Source of the DNA: Monosiga brevicollis MX1
Lineage: Eukaryota; Opisthokonta; Choanoflagellata; Craspedida; Salpingoecidae
Assembly: GCF_000002865.3 (NCBI RefSeq)
Contig: NW_001865054.1
Location: 691,450-755,449, forward strand
Direction: 5' to 3'
DNA length: 64,000 bases
Positions within the stretch are counted from its first letter, which is position 1, and the number at the start of each line of letters is the position of its first letter. Positions 1-12,245 of the stretch are shown here, piece after piece. The position numbers were made by a program, and so were the translations under genes. A model generated the notes under the pieces. It was not told where the DNA came from. It did no database searches and saw nothing but the letters and a program-made list of their open reading frames with translations.

Positions 1-1660
1 GCACACGGTTCCAATGCACTCGTTTTCAGAGTGAGGCCAACAGGCAAAGCAGCCAAGCAAGCAAAAATGCGAAGGACTGCGTCGACACGAGCCAATCGCT
101 TTCTCACGAATAAAGCAAGCAAGGCCCCGCGGTGGGAGAATTATGAGACAAACCAATGGTCGGGCCTTCCTGGCGCAGGATTGAAACTCGCATCAAACTC
201 TTGAATCGTTGGCACAATGCAGCCAGCTGTTGAACGGTAGAATAAGCCTGTTGGCATTGAATAAAAAAAATAAACATATTTCATAAAGAGAAAACAAAAT
301 GAGGGCGCAACCAGTGCCAGCAATCAATCGGATCAATGGCGTCTCATACAGGAAGTTTAGTGATGCACAAGGTGGTGGCGGTTTGCAAGTTGAGCTTATG
401 CTCCAGGCTTGTCAAGCCTGTGGTGGAGAATCACAGTCCGGTGAGCGTTGTGTGTGATACCGACTGAGCCCACAGCTCAGCTTAGCTCAACGCCGGGCGC
501 ATTGGCTGCTCAGGGCTCCATACCTCCCGTTACTGTAGCCACGGCGTGCGGCCCCTGAAAGCACAAGGGCGTGCGTGGCACGAAAATGAGTCAAACATGA
601 TGCGCCAGCAGGCGTGCAAGTGGGCGTCAAGACAAACGGCTTGGGACCATCCACGTGAGCAGCAAACGCAGTCTACCCACCGCGTTGGAGCTAGCTGGCG
701 GACCAGGGCTTGTGGTCAGCCGGGCATTGGTAAGAAACTGGTTGGCCGCCGCAGCGGCTTGCTTTCGCTGTTTTTCAATGAGGGTTTGCTTGTTGCCACC
801 CTTGGCTCTGGACTTGCGCGGCATGCTGCAGCCCCGTGGTCAACATAGGCAAATCGCACAACCCCTCGTTGAATGTAAAAACCCACTTTTTACGCCTGCA
901 TGGCCATACAATAGCCAGAGGTACCCACGCGCCGGTGAAAAGTTGTCCTGCCGGAATGAAGACGGTGCAGAGGCGAAACACCCACCTACACACGCACCTA
1001 CACAGCCATCCAGGTGGGCCACCAGCAGCTCGCCGTACAGGCAGGTAAAACAGTCACGTCCTCCTGTCAATGATCATGCAAGGAAGAGAGAGAGAGAGAG
1101 AAAAAACAAAAAAAAGCAGCAGGTTCTTATTTTGCTGACATTCGGATTACCCGTGGCTCCCTTAGGGACCGCTCAAGGTGTGAGGAAGCGTGTGAGATTG
1201 TTCGGTTGCCAGACGACAAGAATGGCTTTTGACGACCCAGCTTACCGTTCGCCGGCCTCCGAGTCCCCAAAGTCAGCAACAACACCAGAAAGACGAGACG
1301 TCTTCAGCAGCTTATTTCAGCACGATCTGGCATGCTTCTCCACTGGTGGTGGCACCTGGACGTACATGCGATGGATGGATGTATTTCAAATGAAGCGTGG
1401 CTGAAAAGTAGACCGTAAGCCAGCAGCGGGCTTTCTTTGTCTCTCGATACAAAAGACTTCGTTCGACCACTGCCGTGCATATAAGGTTCAATTCAAAGAT
1501 CGATCATCGTCGTTTGCGTGAAACCAGCTGCAGAGACTGATTTCGATCTTTCCTAGGTGTCTGGGGCCAGAAAACGAGTTTTGAAGGTCGGCGTCCTCCG
1601 GGCCTCCGGCCCAAACCTAAGCGCGATAGCTGCACTGTGCGCAAAGTTACGGCAATTTCA
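1..1660. other. Left-edge stretch without a recognisable gene
   Basis: I see no convincing gene here. Several open frames exist (the longest at 655-1404 on the plus strand), but their translations are low in complexity, show no family motif and overlap open frames on the other strand. A short GA run lies near 1086-1102. Untranslated sequence or an exon of a gene beginning left of the window cannot be excluded. Confidence 0.4.
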
Positions 1661-1662
1661 AA

Positions 1663-2760
1663 TTAGGGTGGGTACGCCTCCCGATTCCCGGTCAGGCAGA
1701 CATTCTCGAAGAAGGCTTTTGTCTGTTCGGGCACTTGTAGGCAGGGTCCCATCGCATGGGCCAAGTACGCGGCCCATGACTGGATTTTAGTGGCCGGGAT
1801 GGAGCTTAGGGATATGATGACAAGAGGAAATCCCTTCATATCTGCCTGAATCCGTTCCGGGATGGTCTCTTGCGCGGCCCCCAAGCGGGGCTTGAGCAGC
1901 TGCACCCGGCAAGTTGGGTCCGAGGCTAGCGACTGGCGCAGATACACCACACCTGAAGCACTGGCATGAAACTCGAAGTGGTGGGTCATTGCGATCCTGG
2001 AAATCCCCTTGTTCACAAAATACTGCGCCAGTAGCGCCTTCCAGTTGACCCAGTTGACCTGGCGCCCAGGTCTACCTGCAGCTCGCCTCCACCGGCGCCA
2101 TCATGTTACGGGGCGTCATAATGGCTCAGACCTTCGGCTCGAGGTCAAAGTGTGCGTCGCAGTAATTCTTCGAGTGCCCAACGACCATAAAGCGGAGTTT
2201 GATAATGTCGTTGAGGCCGATGAGCACGTGCCAGGCCAGGTACTGCATCACGAAGCGGTTCTTATTGTGGCCGGCGTAATTGTCCGCGTGTAGGACAGGT
2301 TGCAAAGCGCCGTGCACGCGCGGATTGTCCAGGCTGTCGTGTAGCATGGAGCACACCTGAAGGTCGTCCTGCCCATGGGCCAGTGATGCTCCACCAGCGT
2401 GTAGTTGATCTGTGTCGAGGAATTGCCGATGGCAACACGAAAAAGGCTCCCCTCAAGGCCCGTCAGGAAGTACATCTTTCCAGGCTGATCGCGCATGCGA
2501 GGCAAGTGCACCTTGTCAGCAAAATCAAGTTTACGCGCACAAAGTTGGCCTGCTGTGTCGGTGTCGCGCGCCGCAAAAAGTCGTACAGGCCCCTCGCCTC
2601 CCGCGCGCGGACGCGATGAGCCTGCAAGGTGACCCTGGAGGCCTCGTCGTCATGTTCTTTGATACGGGCTTTCAACTCCGCGCATTTGTCGCAAATGTCG
2701 GTGCCAGCCTTTCGAACTCTCAGCGTAGGCATATCTGGGGCCCACCGCTGAAGGAAGGTA
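1663..2760 (-). mobile_element. Decayed DNA-transposon-like gene (DDE/RNase H-like type)
   Basis: Read on the minus strand, conserved blocks occur in the order expected of a transposon-associated family common in animals and protists, often annotated as a DDE-like or DUF7869-type protein. First is a zinc-binding-like block, TDICDKCAELKARI, near 2700. Next comes LPRMRDQPGKMYF near 2500, then the core ADNYAGHNKNRFVMQYL near 2260 and GHSKNYCDAH near 2170, and finally a C-terminal block ending at 1663. The blocks lie in different reading frames with no good splice signals between them, so the copy looks broken by several disruptions. No terminal inverted repeat or target-site duplication was recognised. 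The family name is from memory and is the least certain part; the conserved D..N..GQ/HNKN and GH.K patterns are directly visible. Confidence 0.6.
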
Positions 2761-3390
2761 TTGGCTCAATGGCACCCCGGCCGGCCGACCAGCCTCGGCA
2801 GGGCGATCATTTTGCCAAGCCGAAGCCATGACTGGGGAGGCGCTCGCGTCTGCCTCGTAGACAGACTTCTTCCTGGTGTCAGACAGCAATAGGTGTACGG
2901 GTTGGTCTCGCTGGCTGCCGCGCCCCGTGGGCAGTGACCGGCAGTTGCAGTGAGGGTGAAGAGGGCAGCTCGCACAAAGGCGGCACGCTCAGCCGCGGAA
3001 GCGCCGCAACGCCTGGTGCGCCAACCTCCTCGTCGTCACCATTGTCAACCAGAGTTCGTCCAGGTCGTCCTCTGGTACGGCATCGTACTGGGCAGACAAG
3101 GCCGCGCTTGTCCGCAGGAGGAACAAGAATGTCATGCTCGCCATGGTCTGGTGGTGCCAACTTTCGTCTCGTTTCTTTGATTTGGTGATCATTTTTTTGT
3201 TACTATCGACCCCCAATGCGAGCTAACTCTGTGCTCGCACCTGTAGTAGCCAACACACAGGCACTGTGGCTGATTGCAAGATACAACCTACATCCTCGGG
3301 TTCACACAGCCTGTTTTATGCAAGCACTTGCATGAGCGATACGTATGCCAACTCGAGTGTGTAATTCTGCACACAAACAGACGTATTCCC
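2761..3390. other. Flank of the transposon relic, no clear gene
   Basis: Open frames on both strands (for example 2879-3160 and 2989-3216 on minus) may hold the N-terminal part of the relic transposon gene, but I recognise no motif in them. Confidence 0.3.
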
Positions 3391-3601
3391 GAGTGACGTT
3401 TGGCACTGATCGAGTCCGACTCCGATTGATTAACTACAGTAGAGGGTGTGTGTAATGTCGTGCTGACCATGGACACATACATACAACTCCGACAGCTTCA
3501 CACAGAAGCATGAGGAGTACTATTTTTCAGTGGCGTTTGGCTCTGATCGACAAACCAGAGTGTGTAACGCGGTGCTGACCGTGAGTGGCGTTTAGCACTG
3601 G
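3391..3601. repeat. Diverged short direct repeats
   Basis: A phrase like GAGTGACGTTTGGCACTGAT at about 3393 recurs as GTGGCGTTTGGCTCTGAT at about 3530 and as GAGTGGCGTTTAGCACTGG at about 3583. A second phrase, GTGTGTAATGTCGTGCTGACC near 3450, recurs as GTGTGTAACGCGGTGCTGACC near 3560. The spacing is irregular, so this is an old degenerate tandem repeat and not a recent array. Its origin is unknown; it may be part of the neighbouring mobile-element relic. Confidence 0.5.
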
Positions 3602-3809
3602 TGAAGCTCTCCTTCTTTGTCACGAGAGTTGATCTGCTCTCACAGGCGCATTTTTGTTTTGGCTGGTGCTTTGCGCCAGGACTTGAACCAAAAAAACGCG
3701 TTTGATCACAAGGACTTCAGCTCAGCTTTGCTTCGCAGGCGCTCCCAAGGTTGCCCACCCCGTCTCCGCACACCACAGTGGTGGTGCCGTAAAGGCTTCC
3801 GCTTACGCC

Positions 3810-6800
3810 ATGGCGCAAGCTTCCGAAGATGATGCACAGTTTCGTGGCTGGGATTCTGTCACCACGGGTAGGTAAGCGCCATGTGTGCACCCCAGTACTG
3901 TTGTCTCTTCTCAAGCAACCCCACCTGCTGTGGTAATGACCTCATCTTGGCGCTTCCGTTGCTGCTGTCTCGTCACTCTCAGATGCTGAATCGGTTGTGT
4001 CACAGCAAGCGCGTCAGTTCTCAGACCCCTGGGATATCGATGGCCTCATTGCCCTCATTGGACAACAACTCGACAGTGCCCGCGCATCAACTTGCCAGGG
4101 GAGCTCTCCTCAGCCAAATTCGGTTCAGCAGACAAACGTTGTCTTTTGCTTGGGGGACACCTGTGCGGCAAGACAACCACCATTCTCTGGTTGAAGGGCG
4201 CTGGCTTTACCAAAAAAGATTACAAGCTTGTCATGGTCGCAGGACAACACGTCTGCGGTGGAGCTGTCATTGGCGGTGGTTGGAGGTCCACGACCAATTC
4301 ATTGACCTTCCACATGGCTGGTGACCTACAGTTTGTGGACACCCCTGGCTTTCGCGACACACGTGAATTTAGCCAGGAGGAGCAACGGGGCATGAACAAG
4401 CAAGGCTGGGCCAATGCCTTTGCTCTGTGGTTCTTGGTGAAACGGGCTACAAAGGCGCGTCTTTTGATTTTTACGAATTTCAAGTCGAATATGAGCAGTA
4501 CTGCTAACATGCAACAACACCTTGGGGCCATTTTATCCTTTGTGCCTAACCCCAGTGCGGTCGGTAGCAGCATCCTTTTCGTCTACACGCATGCTGAGAA
4601 CACAACGAGTGCCAAAATCATTGAACGCTGCGAGAAATTTTGACCGCGACTGAAGCCAAGGCGGCCTTCCGTGACATCATGGTGACCATGATCGAGCAGC
4701 TGCAGAGACTGTTGTGCTGCGGGCCGCAGCCCAGGAGTCCCGTGATCTCAAAGAGCGGCTACGCGCGCTCGAGCCCTTGAACGTAGGCACAATGACCAAC
4801 CTCGGGGCGCCTCTGTCCAAAACGGAGCTCGCACTGTTTAATCAGCTTCTAGCCAACGCAGTCCAAAAAGTGCAAGAGCAGCTCTCAGAGTTGAATATCA
4901 AAGTGCAAGAGCAGCCCACTGAGTTGAAAGTTGACTTGACCTGCTCTGCAAGAACAACGCAAGCCCTTCGCTGGTTGTCAGAACTCGTGCCAGAAAGTAC
5001 CGTCGAAGAAAAATACGAAAGCGCCATCCAACTCGTGAAAGATGATATGATGGCGCACCATGGGGCGTTTCAGAAAGCTTTGAGGGGGTTCAACTATCAA
5101 CACGCTCTTCAGCGCTACCGGGCCGTGCAGACCTTTGATACGTTTGCAAGGCCAGCCGAGCACTCGTATTGGTCTTGCTTGCCAGCAAGTGTAGCGAGCA
5201 GTGCGGCAGATCTTGCCCCTCCCTCATTCAATGAGACACCAGGTACCGAGCCTTCAGCCGCTCAGCACAAGCCTGCTGACCCTGATTTGGGTTATAAGGC
5301 GATGATGTCGCGTCTTCAGACAGCATTGCAGGAGCACGGAGATCAGCTACTGGCCAATTTGGCCAAGTTGCACAAAAATTGCTTTAGCGCGGACGCGAAA
5401 GATGAGTTGAACCTGTGGAAAAGGTTTTGGTACAATGTGGGCCCACTGCAAATATTAAGCACCAAGCAACTAAATGAGCTCAGCCACCAACTGCGCGAAT
5501 GCGGTCTGAAGCACGTCACCGAGATGAAAAACATTTGCGAAGAAAAGCCGGCCATGGACATGGACCCCAAGGCCTTGAACACGCTTGTGGATCATTTGGC
5601 CACATTGCAGCGCGCAAAAGAGTTTGAGGATTTTGAAATTGATTCCAGCTCGATGCTGGAGTCAGCCGAGACGTCAGTGGAGAAGTGGCAAGAAGCATTT
5701 TCCAAACAGGCCGATTCCTTTCTAGATGATGGCCCCTTGGACTTGGATTCTGATAATGCTGTGCGCAAGCTGGGAAGTATATGCACTATCCTTCAGAGCT
5801 TAGCTGCGCGCCCCGAAGCCCTTCACCTGCCCCCATCAAGCGGTGAAAAAGCCCATAATCTTGGCGCGAAAGCCAAGACGGTTGTGCAAATTCAGGTTTT
5901 GATGCCTTTGCAAGAGCTCTTGACGCCGAACAACGATCTGACCATCAACAGCGAGACAGGCCCAGCTGCTGAGATTGCGTTGAAGAAGCTGAACAAGCTG
6001 AGCAGTTACGCACCGCTAAGATCCATGCTGGAAACCGCCCATGAAACTACAAACCTTGTTTGTCACGCCATTGAACGAAGGCTAGAGCAAGTCAGTCAAG
6101 ATCTGGAGGACCTCAAGCAAGGACAATTCAGCAAGGGGTTCCAGAAGCTAGCATCTGCGCTGCAGCAGATCGAGTGGACCTGCTGCCTTGATGACCAACT
6201 TGAGGCTTGGGTTGGCAGCCGTGTTGGGGCATCCTTACCAAACAGCGGGTCTTTGATGACACAGGCCAAACAAACTCTCGAAGATACTCTTAGCAAGCAC
6301 TGCGACGAGATTGTCGAGGGCCTCAAGCCAGAGACTTTGAGCATTCCAGATGGTGCATTGCAGCTGTTGGCGTACGGCCGGCCGCTTCGCACATGGTTAG
6401 CTTCAGAAGGCATTGACCAAGCATCTCGTCGCGTACACGAAGCCTGCACCAATCTATTTTCAATGACGTGTCTGTGGCGACCAGTGCCAGGAACTCACAC
6501 TCCCTTCGTGTCATGCACGAGCAGCTTATGAATTTGAAGAGCAAAGTTGCAAACCTTCAAGCTTCTGCCTCGCAATCCTTGTTCGACGTGGACTGGACTA
6601 TGATGAAGCGGCAGTTGAGTGCAGCCGGTGACCGTGTGCAGAAGTCTTTGGATGCACACCACTTGCACAACGAAAAGCTATATTTCTGGTCCATCGTCGC
6701 CTTCGTCCTGCTCCTCGCTGATGCGGGACTGTGGTTCTGGCAGTACGTACCTTGGCTCATTAGGATATTTGATACCAGACTTGTCGTTTTGCATCCTATT

Positions 6801-7363
6801 TGTTTCCTGTGATGTGCGAGCTTCTGCAACGATTGATGTGCATCTCTCCTCCACGTCCGGTTTCTTGCTGTAGGCCGCACGAAATGTTTTTTACCGATCG
6901 TGCTTTGCAAACTGCGTGTATCGAGGGCGATGTACAGCGTGTCGGCTCCATTCTTGATGATGCTGTGTATCGGATGGCACACGACGACAAGGCTTTCATG
7001 AGGGCTAAGTCCAATGCTGAGAGCTACCTGGTCGGGGCTGTACGTGCCATTGAGAACCGACTTCGTAACGTTTTGAGAAGCGACCCACTGGAAGCAGAGG
7101 CGCTAGATATGATGCAGGCCCTCACCCAAGATAAGAACATCTGTCGACACTTGAGGCGTCTGGTTGACAAACACAACTTGCAATCTCTGGGTCAGGCGCT
7201 TCTTGCGACGGAAAAGGCTTTGGAAAAAGCCCTCATGCATTTGATCGGAATTTTACTTCAACGTCTTAACGTCAGCCTCCAACGCCGAGTTTTATATTGG
7301 CTAATGCAGAGTTTCAATTTCTTCGGGCTTGGCCAAGTTGCCGGGTTGATAAGTGTCGTCTGA
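3810..7363 (+). CDS. GTPase-like (GIMAP/AIG1-like) coiled-coil protein with a membrane anchor; frame inconsistent
   Basis: A start at 3810 gives a short first exon (to 3867, donor GTAGG) joined to an exon at 3983. A nucleotide-binding domain follows: P-loop GGHLCGKTTT near 4160 and G3-like DTPGF near 4340, in a fold resembling AIG1/GIMAP or septin-like GTPases. About 600 residues of Leu/Glu/Lys-rich, coiled-coil-like helix follow (4714-6531). A hydrophobic segment, FWSIVAFVLLLADAGLWFW (about 6683-6740), looks like a membrane anchor. A clean intron (donor 6741, acceptor near 6873) leads to another helical exon ending in frame at 7363. The frame changes near 4090, 4635, 4700 and 6465, each time in the same direction and without good splice sites. 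So this is either a decaying gene or an assembly with missing bases. Nucleotide-dependent membrane remodelling would fit the layout but is not shown. No NKxD motif was identified. Confidence 0.5.
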
Positions 7364-7885
7364 TCCGACGCATAAGCAACACGTCGTCCTACGTCATTCA
7401 AGTCTTGGGCTTGTTTGAGCTGTTTTGCATCGCGGAAGCGGATCTCAGCTCTTGGCAACAGCTCCTCTCCACATTTGTTCGACGCGGTCCCCTTCATAAG
7501 CGGCTTATGCTGGAACTGCAGACGGGCCATGGCAAGGATCCAGGTGGGGTTTGCCGGCGTCATCTTTTCTCTGCATGGCTTTGACGTCTCTACGGAGTGC
7601 TACAGTCCAATTCTCAACAAGTCCAATTCTCAACAAGTCCAATTCTCATCAAGCGGGATTTCGAAGCCTTTCACTGGTTATGTTGACCTTGTCGGCGTGA
7701 GGCAGCACATACGTTACAGCACCCTCATTGACGTGGCCCGTGCCGAGATTAACAAAGATGCAGACAGAGATTCAGACATTCGTGAGGCCGCACGCCATGT
7801 GCTTAGGACCGGCCAGCTGCTGCCGGCTGGTCATGAACTTCGTCATGCTCTAGCCCACAGTTTGTTGATGGCAGTAACGCGATGA
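7364..7885 (+). other. Possible 3' extension of the GTPase-like gene
   Basis: An open frame continues to a stop at 7885 in the same frame as the exon before it, separated by one in-frame TGA near 7361. Its tail (from about 7670, TGYVDLVGVRQHIRYSTL) looks protein-like. I cannot tell whether splicing bypasses the stop or this is a separate or decayed segment. Confidence 0.3.
7605..7656 (+). repeat. Three tandem copies of a 16-bp unit
   Basis: The unit TCCAATTCTCAACAAG is repeated about three times, the last copy with one change. Sixteen is not a multiple of three, so any copy-number change here would shift a reading frame crossing it. Confidence 0.85.
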
Positions 7886-8466
7886 AGAAGTTTTGTGATT
7901 GTTGTATCGATCGCGTGGTGTTCATAGTGCAGTGTGCTGTGCGGCGTGTGTTGCATGGCATCCTGACTTGAATTGTACCCATGCCATGCTCACCTCAAAC
8001 CACGTCCTTTGAAATCAACGGGTCAAGAACAAGCCCCAATGTTCGGTTGCCCTGATGAGATTAACAAAGCCAACAAAGATGGCATGAAATGTGTTGTTTC
8101 CTCTTCCCAGCGTATCGGGCCTACAGATGAGATTCGGAACGTTGACGGCTTTGTGAGTCGATAATAATTGAGATGAATGCCGGGGAAGGTACAAAGAAAG
8201 ACGTTGAATTGATTGGGTTGGGCACGCGCAGATGACAAGCTGTCGGATGCGAAACTCGGTCCATACTCAAGCGTCGCGCACGAGAAAACGCACGTGTGCG
8301 AACATACACCTTGTATAAAAGACGAGAAAAAAAAACTTCTCAATCCCATCTGCCCGTGAGCTGTGTGTGACACGCCGAGGAGATCCAAACTGTCATTGAC
8401 CTTTGCTATAGCAGCAAGGGCTGACGGTTGGTGACGAGGTTGCTACATTCGAAGCAACTTAAAGCT
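7886..8466. other. Intergenic stretch between convergent genes
   Basis: No gene recognised. It lies between the end of the GTPase-like region (plus) and the stop of the GPC1-like gene (minus), so it should hold both 3' untranslated regions. Confidence 0.5.
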
Positions 8467-10593
8467 TCAATTGAGTTTGAAAGGGTCCTCAGTTGACTCG
8501 TTGAGCTCCTGGACGTCTTGCTCCGGGGCCCTTTGCTCCTGGGCATCTTTTGATGCTTGCTCCTCAGCAAGCTCGGCAATGGCCTCGATTTTTGCCTCTT
8601 GTGCCACGGCAGCAGTCTCGATTTCTCGGCGAAACTGTTCAACATAGCGCTGTGCACGATAAAGAGATGCAGGGGATGCGGCATCAGCACAGGCCATGGC
8701 TCAAGCATGCGGCCACGGTGCAAGTCAAATTGGATGACCGACCTTGCTGAACACATGAATGTAATAAGAAGCTCCGTTGTATAGACACTACAAGTCAAAG
8801 GAGGTGTGCGGGACAAGTCATATGAGAGCGAAGACGCGTCGGGCCGCGTCCAGACCATCAGGATGATGGACTGGGTGTAGCGTGCACAGGCAGTTTGGCA
8901 ACTCTAGGCCGGCTAGCAAGAGGTCTCTTTGTAAAAACCATGAACCTACCGCGATGTAAATGAAGAGGAGGAAGCCCACGTTGACCAGGTAGTAGTCAAA
9001 ATACAGCTAGCGTGGTGTAGCAACGGAAAAAAAGGCGACGCAGTGAGGTTTGGATCGAGCATGAACAAGTGCTTGCGCAAGTAGGATTAAGCCACCTCAG
9101 AAGGCCACGGCAGTCGACGCCTCGAGCGCACACCTTGCATGGCAGAATGGTAAAGATGGTAAAGATGAATTGACAAGCCACAAAGATGAGTTTGGTTTTC
9201 ATGCTTTCACTGTCAAAGTTTTCATCCGGCTTCATAATGCCAACTGCTCGACAGAAGGTCTTGGCCACTGCAGCCATGCCGCCAGGGGAGCGGGCGAGCC
9301 AGCGGAGCGAGGTTTCAAGCGCCTGGTCGGTACGTAGGTGATCGGCATTGAGCACCTCAGTGTACCAGAGATAAAACACTTGCCAAGCAGCGTAAAAGGC
9401 CAGGGGATAGACGAGCCAGTCCATGAGACTGAGCTGACACATCTCCAGCTCAGGGTTGGCATGGCATTCGGTGAGTTCGTCCCAGCGCCACGAGAAGCTG
9501 ACGAGCGCGGGGAGTACATGCAAATACACCGAGGTGGTCTTGTCCAAAGAATGGAACACCATGGAGTTGCGCCACGCCACGATGGCGATGGCAAGGGGCT
9601 ACGTGTAACGCCAGAGCAAAGGGGGAACAGGTCAACGCAAAGCAAATTGAATAATGTACAAATGCAGGCCATGCTACTTTTCAGACGTGGTTGGCGGGTG
9701 ACGGCACCCCAAAAAAAAGATGGATCACATGCATGGTTTGCGTAGCACTGCCAAGCTGATTCTGATCCAGCGAGCGGATATGACTCACGCCGTGGCCCAT
9801 AACAAACGAGATGCGCCGGGCGGTGGCTCCAAACACCGAAGGCAACAAGATGCACAGCATGGTCAGCCAGTTGAGGAAGTAGCAAAAGTCGGCAAGAAAA
9901 TACTGTAAAATGTGGCAACGAGCGATGTTGTGGAGAACGTGAGTGCGCCAACAAGGCACGGGGAAGAATACGAGCAACCCCACCCCACCCTTTGCTCTCG
10001 ATCTGACGCTTCTCTTTGCTTTTTTTTTCTTTCGTTTTCGTTCATCTTGAGGTGTGAAAGAGCACGCAAAGGCAGGTGAGCGGGATGGCAGGTGTCACAG
10101 TTCATACCTGCCAACCGGCTTTGCGGTAAAGGAACCAGCGCGCCATGAGAAGTGGGAACATGAGGGCCACGTAAAAGTAGGGCAAGTAGCGGGTTTCTTG
10201 AAGAAGAAAATACTCAAGCGCCAGCATGGTGGAGACGCCTGCCACAAATGAGAATTTGTCGATGGTTTTCACAACAGGCTCCTCCTTGACAAAGTCGCGA
10301 ACTCGTTTGTGAGGGTTGCCAGTAATCATCTTTCGGCGCAAGGAGTTTAGATTGTTTGAGGACAAGCGCTGGCGCATCTTGTCCTGAGAAGTGGCCAGGC
10401 GCTTCCGGAGGATTGTGAGGCGGCGCATCATGTTCACCGACAAGGGCGCCGCCCCAAAGTTATCTTGTTGGGTGGCAAAATCCAGATCCGACATGAAGTT
10501 GCGAATATCCTCAATAACCTGCGAGGCCGATTCTTGGCTCAAGCCCAGCGGTGACTCGGCCGGGTCGGCCGGGACCGTGCTTTCAGAAGCCAT
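8467..10593 (-). CDS. GPC1: Glycerophosphocholine acyltransferase, GPC1 family (DUF2838)
   Basis: Five exons read in phase: 10593-10108, 9902-9789, 9598-9134, 9006-8950 and 8649-8467. The protein is a polytopic membrane enzyme. After a hydrophilic N-terminus of about 100 residues come DKFSFVAGVSTMLALEYF, an LPYFYVALMFPLL helix, DFCYFLNWLTMLC, and the signature WRNSMVFHSLDKTTSVYLHV followed by SWRWDE. These are the hallmark blocks of yeast Gpc1 and its plant and protist relatives. That family transfers an acyl group from acyl-CoA to glycerophosphocholine to make lysophosphatidylcholine in ER membranes. The last exon encodes an acidic, coiled-coil-like tail ending DPFKLN. All conserved family blocks I remember are present and the splice sites are canonical. 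Assignment is by motif memory; activity is inferred. Confidence 0.85.
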
Positions 10594-10973
10594 GTCGCCG
10601 GTTCACGAGGCCACAACGACGCCGCCGCTTGGTGTCAGAACGTCACTGGAGCTGCTCGGCGGAGGATAGGACAAGCGCGAAGGCAAGTGGGCGAGTGAGC
10701 GAGTGAGCGAGTGAGCAAGGGAGCAAGTGAACACGCCAAGGCCGAAACAACCACAGAAGAAGATCAGTGCAATCCCGCCCGAGCTTGGCGCAGAGAGGAA
10801 GAGTCCAGTCTCCGGTTTCTGACTCGCCCAGCTCAGCCTGCATTCAACTCCGCCCCCAGCACACACCTTACGCCTCGCGGGATCTATCCCATCAATCTAT
10901 ACACCACCAGCACCCAGCGTCACCACCAGCTGCAAGCAAAGACCCCCAAAAATAAAATAAAAAAAATAAAAAT

Positions 10974-10975
<2 letters not shown>

Positions 10976-11051
<76 letters not shown>
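10976..11051. repeat. (GA)n microsatellite abutting an assembly gap
   Basis: An uninterrupted GA dinucleotide run of about 75 bases ends exactly where the Ns begin. Confidence 0.97.
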
Positions 11052-11436
11052 NNNNNNNNNNNNNNNNNNNNNNNNNNNNNNNNNNNNNNNNNNNNNNNNN
11101 NNNNNNNNNNNNNNNNNNNNNNNNNNNNNNNNNNNNNNNNNNNNNNNNNNNNNNNNNNNNNNNNNNNNNNNNNNNNNNNNNNNNNNNNNNNNNNNNNNNN
11201 NNNNNNNNNNNNNNNNNNNNNNNNNNNNNNNNNNNNNNNNNNNNNNNNNNNNNNNNNNNNNNNNNNNNNNNNNNNNNNNNNNNNNNNNNNNNNNNNNNNN
11301 NNNNNNNNNNNNNNNNNNNNNNNNNNNNNNNNNNNNNNNNNNNNNNNNNNNNNNNNNNNNNNNNNNNNNNNNNNNNNNNNNNNNNNNNNNNNNNNNNNNN
11401 NNNNNNNNNNNNNNNNNNNNNNNNNNNNNNNNNNNN
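11052..11436. other. Assembly gap (Ns)
   Basis: 385 undetermined bases, flanked on the left by a GA microsatellite and on the right by a poly-G run (11438-11454). Sequencing failure at simple sequence is the obvious cause. Confidence 0.99.
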
Positions 11437-12245
11437 AGGGGGGGGGGGGGGGGGAGGGGTGGGTGAGAGATGATGGTTGAAAGAAGCCAAACGAGCAGGA
11501 TTGATCAAGGAGAAGACGGGATCGTCATATGAAATAGGTGACAAGACCGTGTGTGAAGATCTAGTTCGACAATGGACTCAATTGCAAGGGTAGGAGGGCA
11601 GACGAGCAGGGCGCCAAATCCCAACCCGTGGTTGCTGACAATCGCAGACCACGGTTGCTTCAACCAAGGGCATGGCTCAAGCCAGATACCACTTTTATGC
11701 AAAAAGCGAATGCGGCGCCCTACTGTCCCATACTCCCTCCCTCCCCATGCAATTTTTCCAATGCAGAAAAAGAAGAAAAAAAGATGAAGAGGTTCGGAGG
11801 TTTGGGAGGGAAGGGGTCGAAGACCGCAGATGCTGGAAGACTGCCTTCCCTTGCTGCAGTAGCTTCCACAAAACAAAACAAGAATCATGACTATACAGAT
11901 ATAACCTCTCATCGATGTAACAGGCACAAGGCGACAACACAGTTGACGCCGTGTACCAAAGTACAACAACAACACGGTCGACATGGTCGGCAAGGACTGG
12001 ATGGGTTCTCTTTGCGAGAAGACAAAAGGAGAAACGAAAAGAAAAGGAACAAAAGGCAAGAAGAAGAAAACAGGAAGAAGAACCAAAGAGCAGACAATAC
12101 GAGAGATCCAAGCGAGCATAAACAAACACACGGCGCACTACGCCCAATGTCCCAACCAACGAAACATGCCAGCAACGGCGTGCGGTCAAAGCACAAGTAC
12201 ATTATAAAGGGAGAACACCGACCACCGCTGTTGAAATGCTGAGGG

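Larger units (their letters stand above)
10594..12245. other. Intergenic stretch with microsatellite and assembly gap
   Basis: This lies between the divergent GPC1-like gene start and the 3' end of CNOT4. It contains a GA microsatellite, a 385-base N run and a poly-G run. The open frames spanning the gap are artefacts of the Ns and of simple sequence. Part of 11.5-12.2 kb may be CNOT4 3' untranslated sequence. Confidence 0.6.

Noticed and set aside
655-1404. Plus-strand open frame of 249 codons
   Set aside because: Low-complexity, no domain pattern, competing open frames on the other strand, no neighbouring exon structure.
3983-6531. Programmed ribosomal frameshifting in the GTPase-like gene
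   Set aside because: Four shifts of the same kind at ordinary four-base runs with no clear slippery heptamer or stop-proximal structure; missing bases or decay are simpler.
10711-11544. Long open frames crossing the first N run
   Set aside because: They exist only because Ns are read as unknown residues between GA repeats and a poly-G run.
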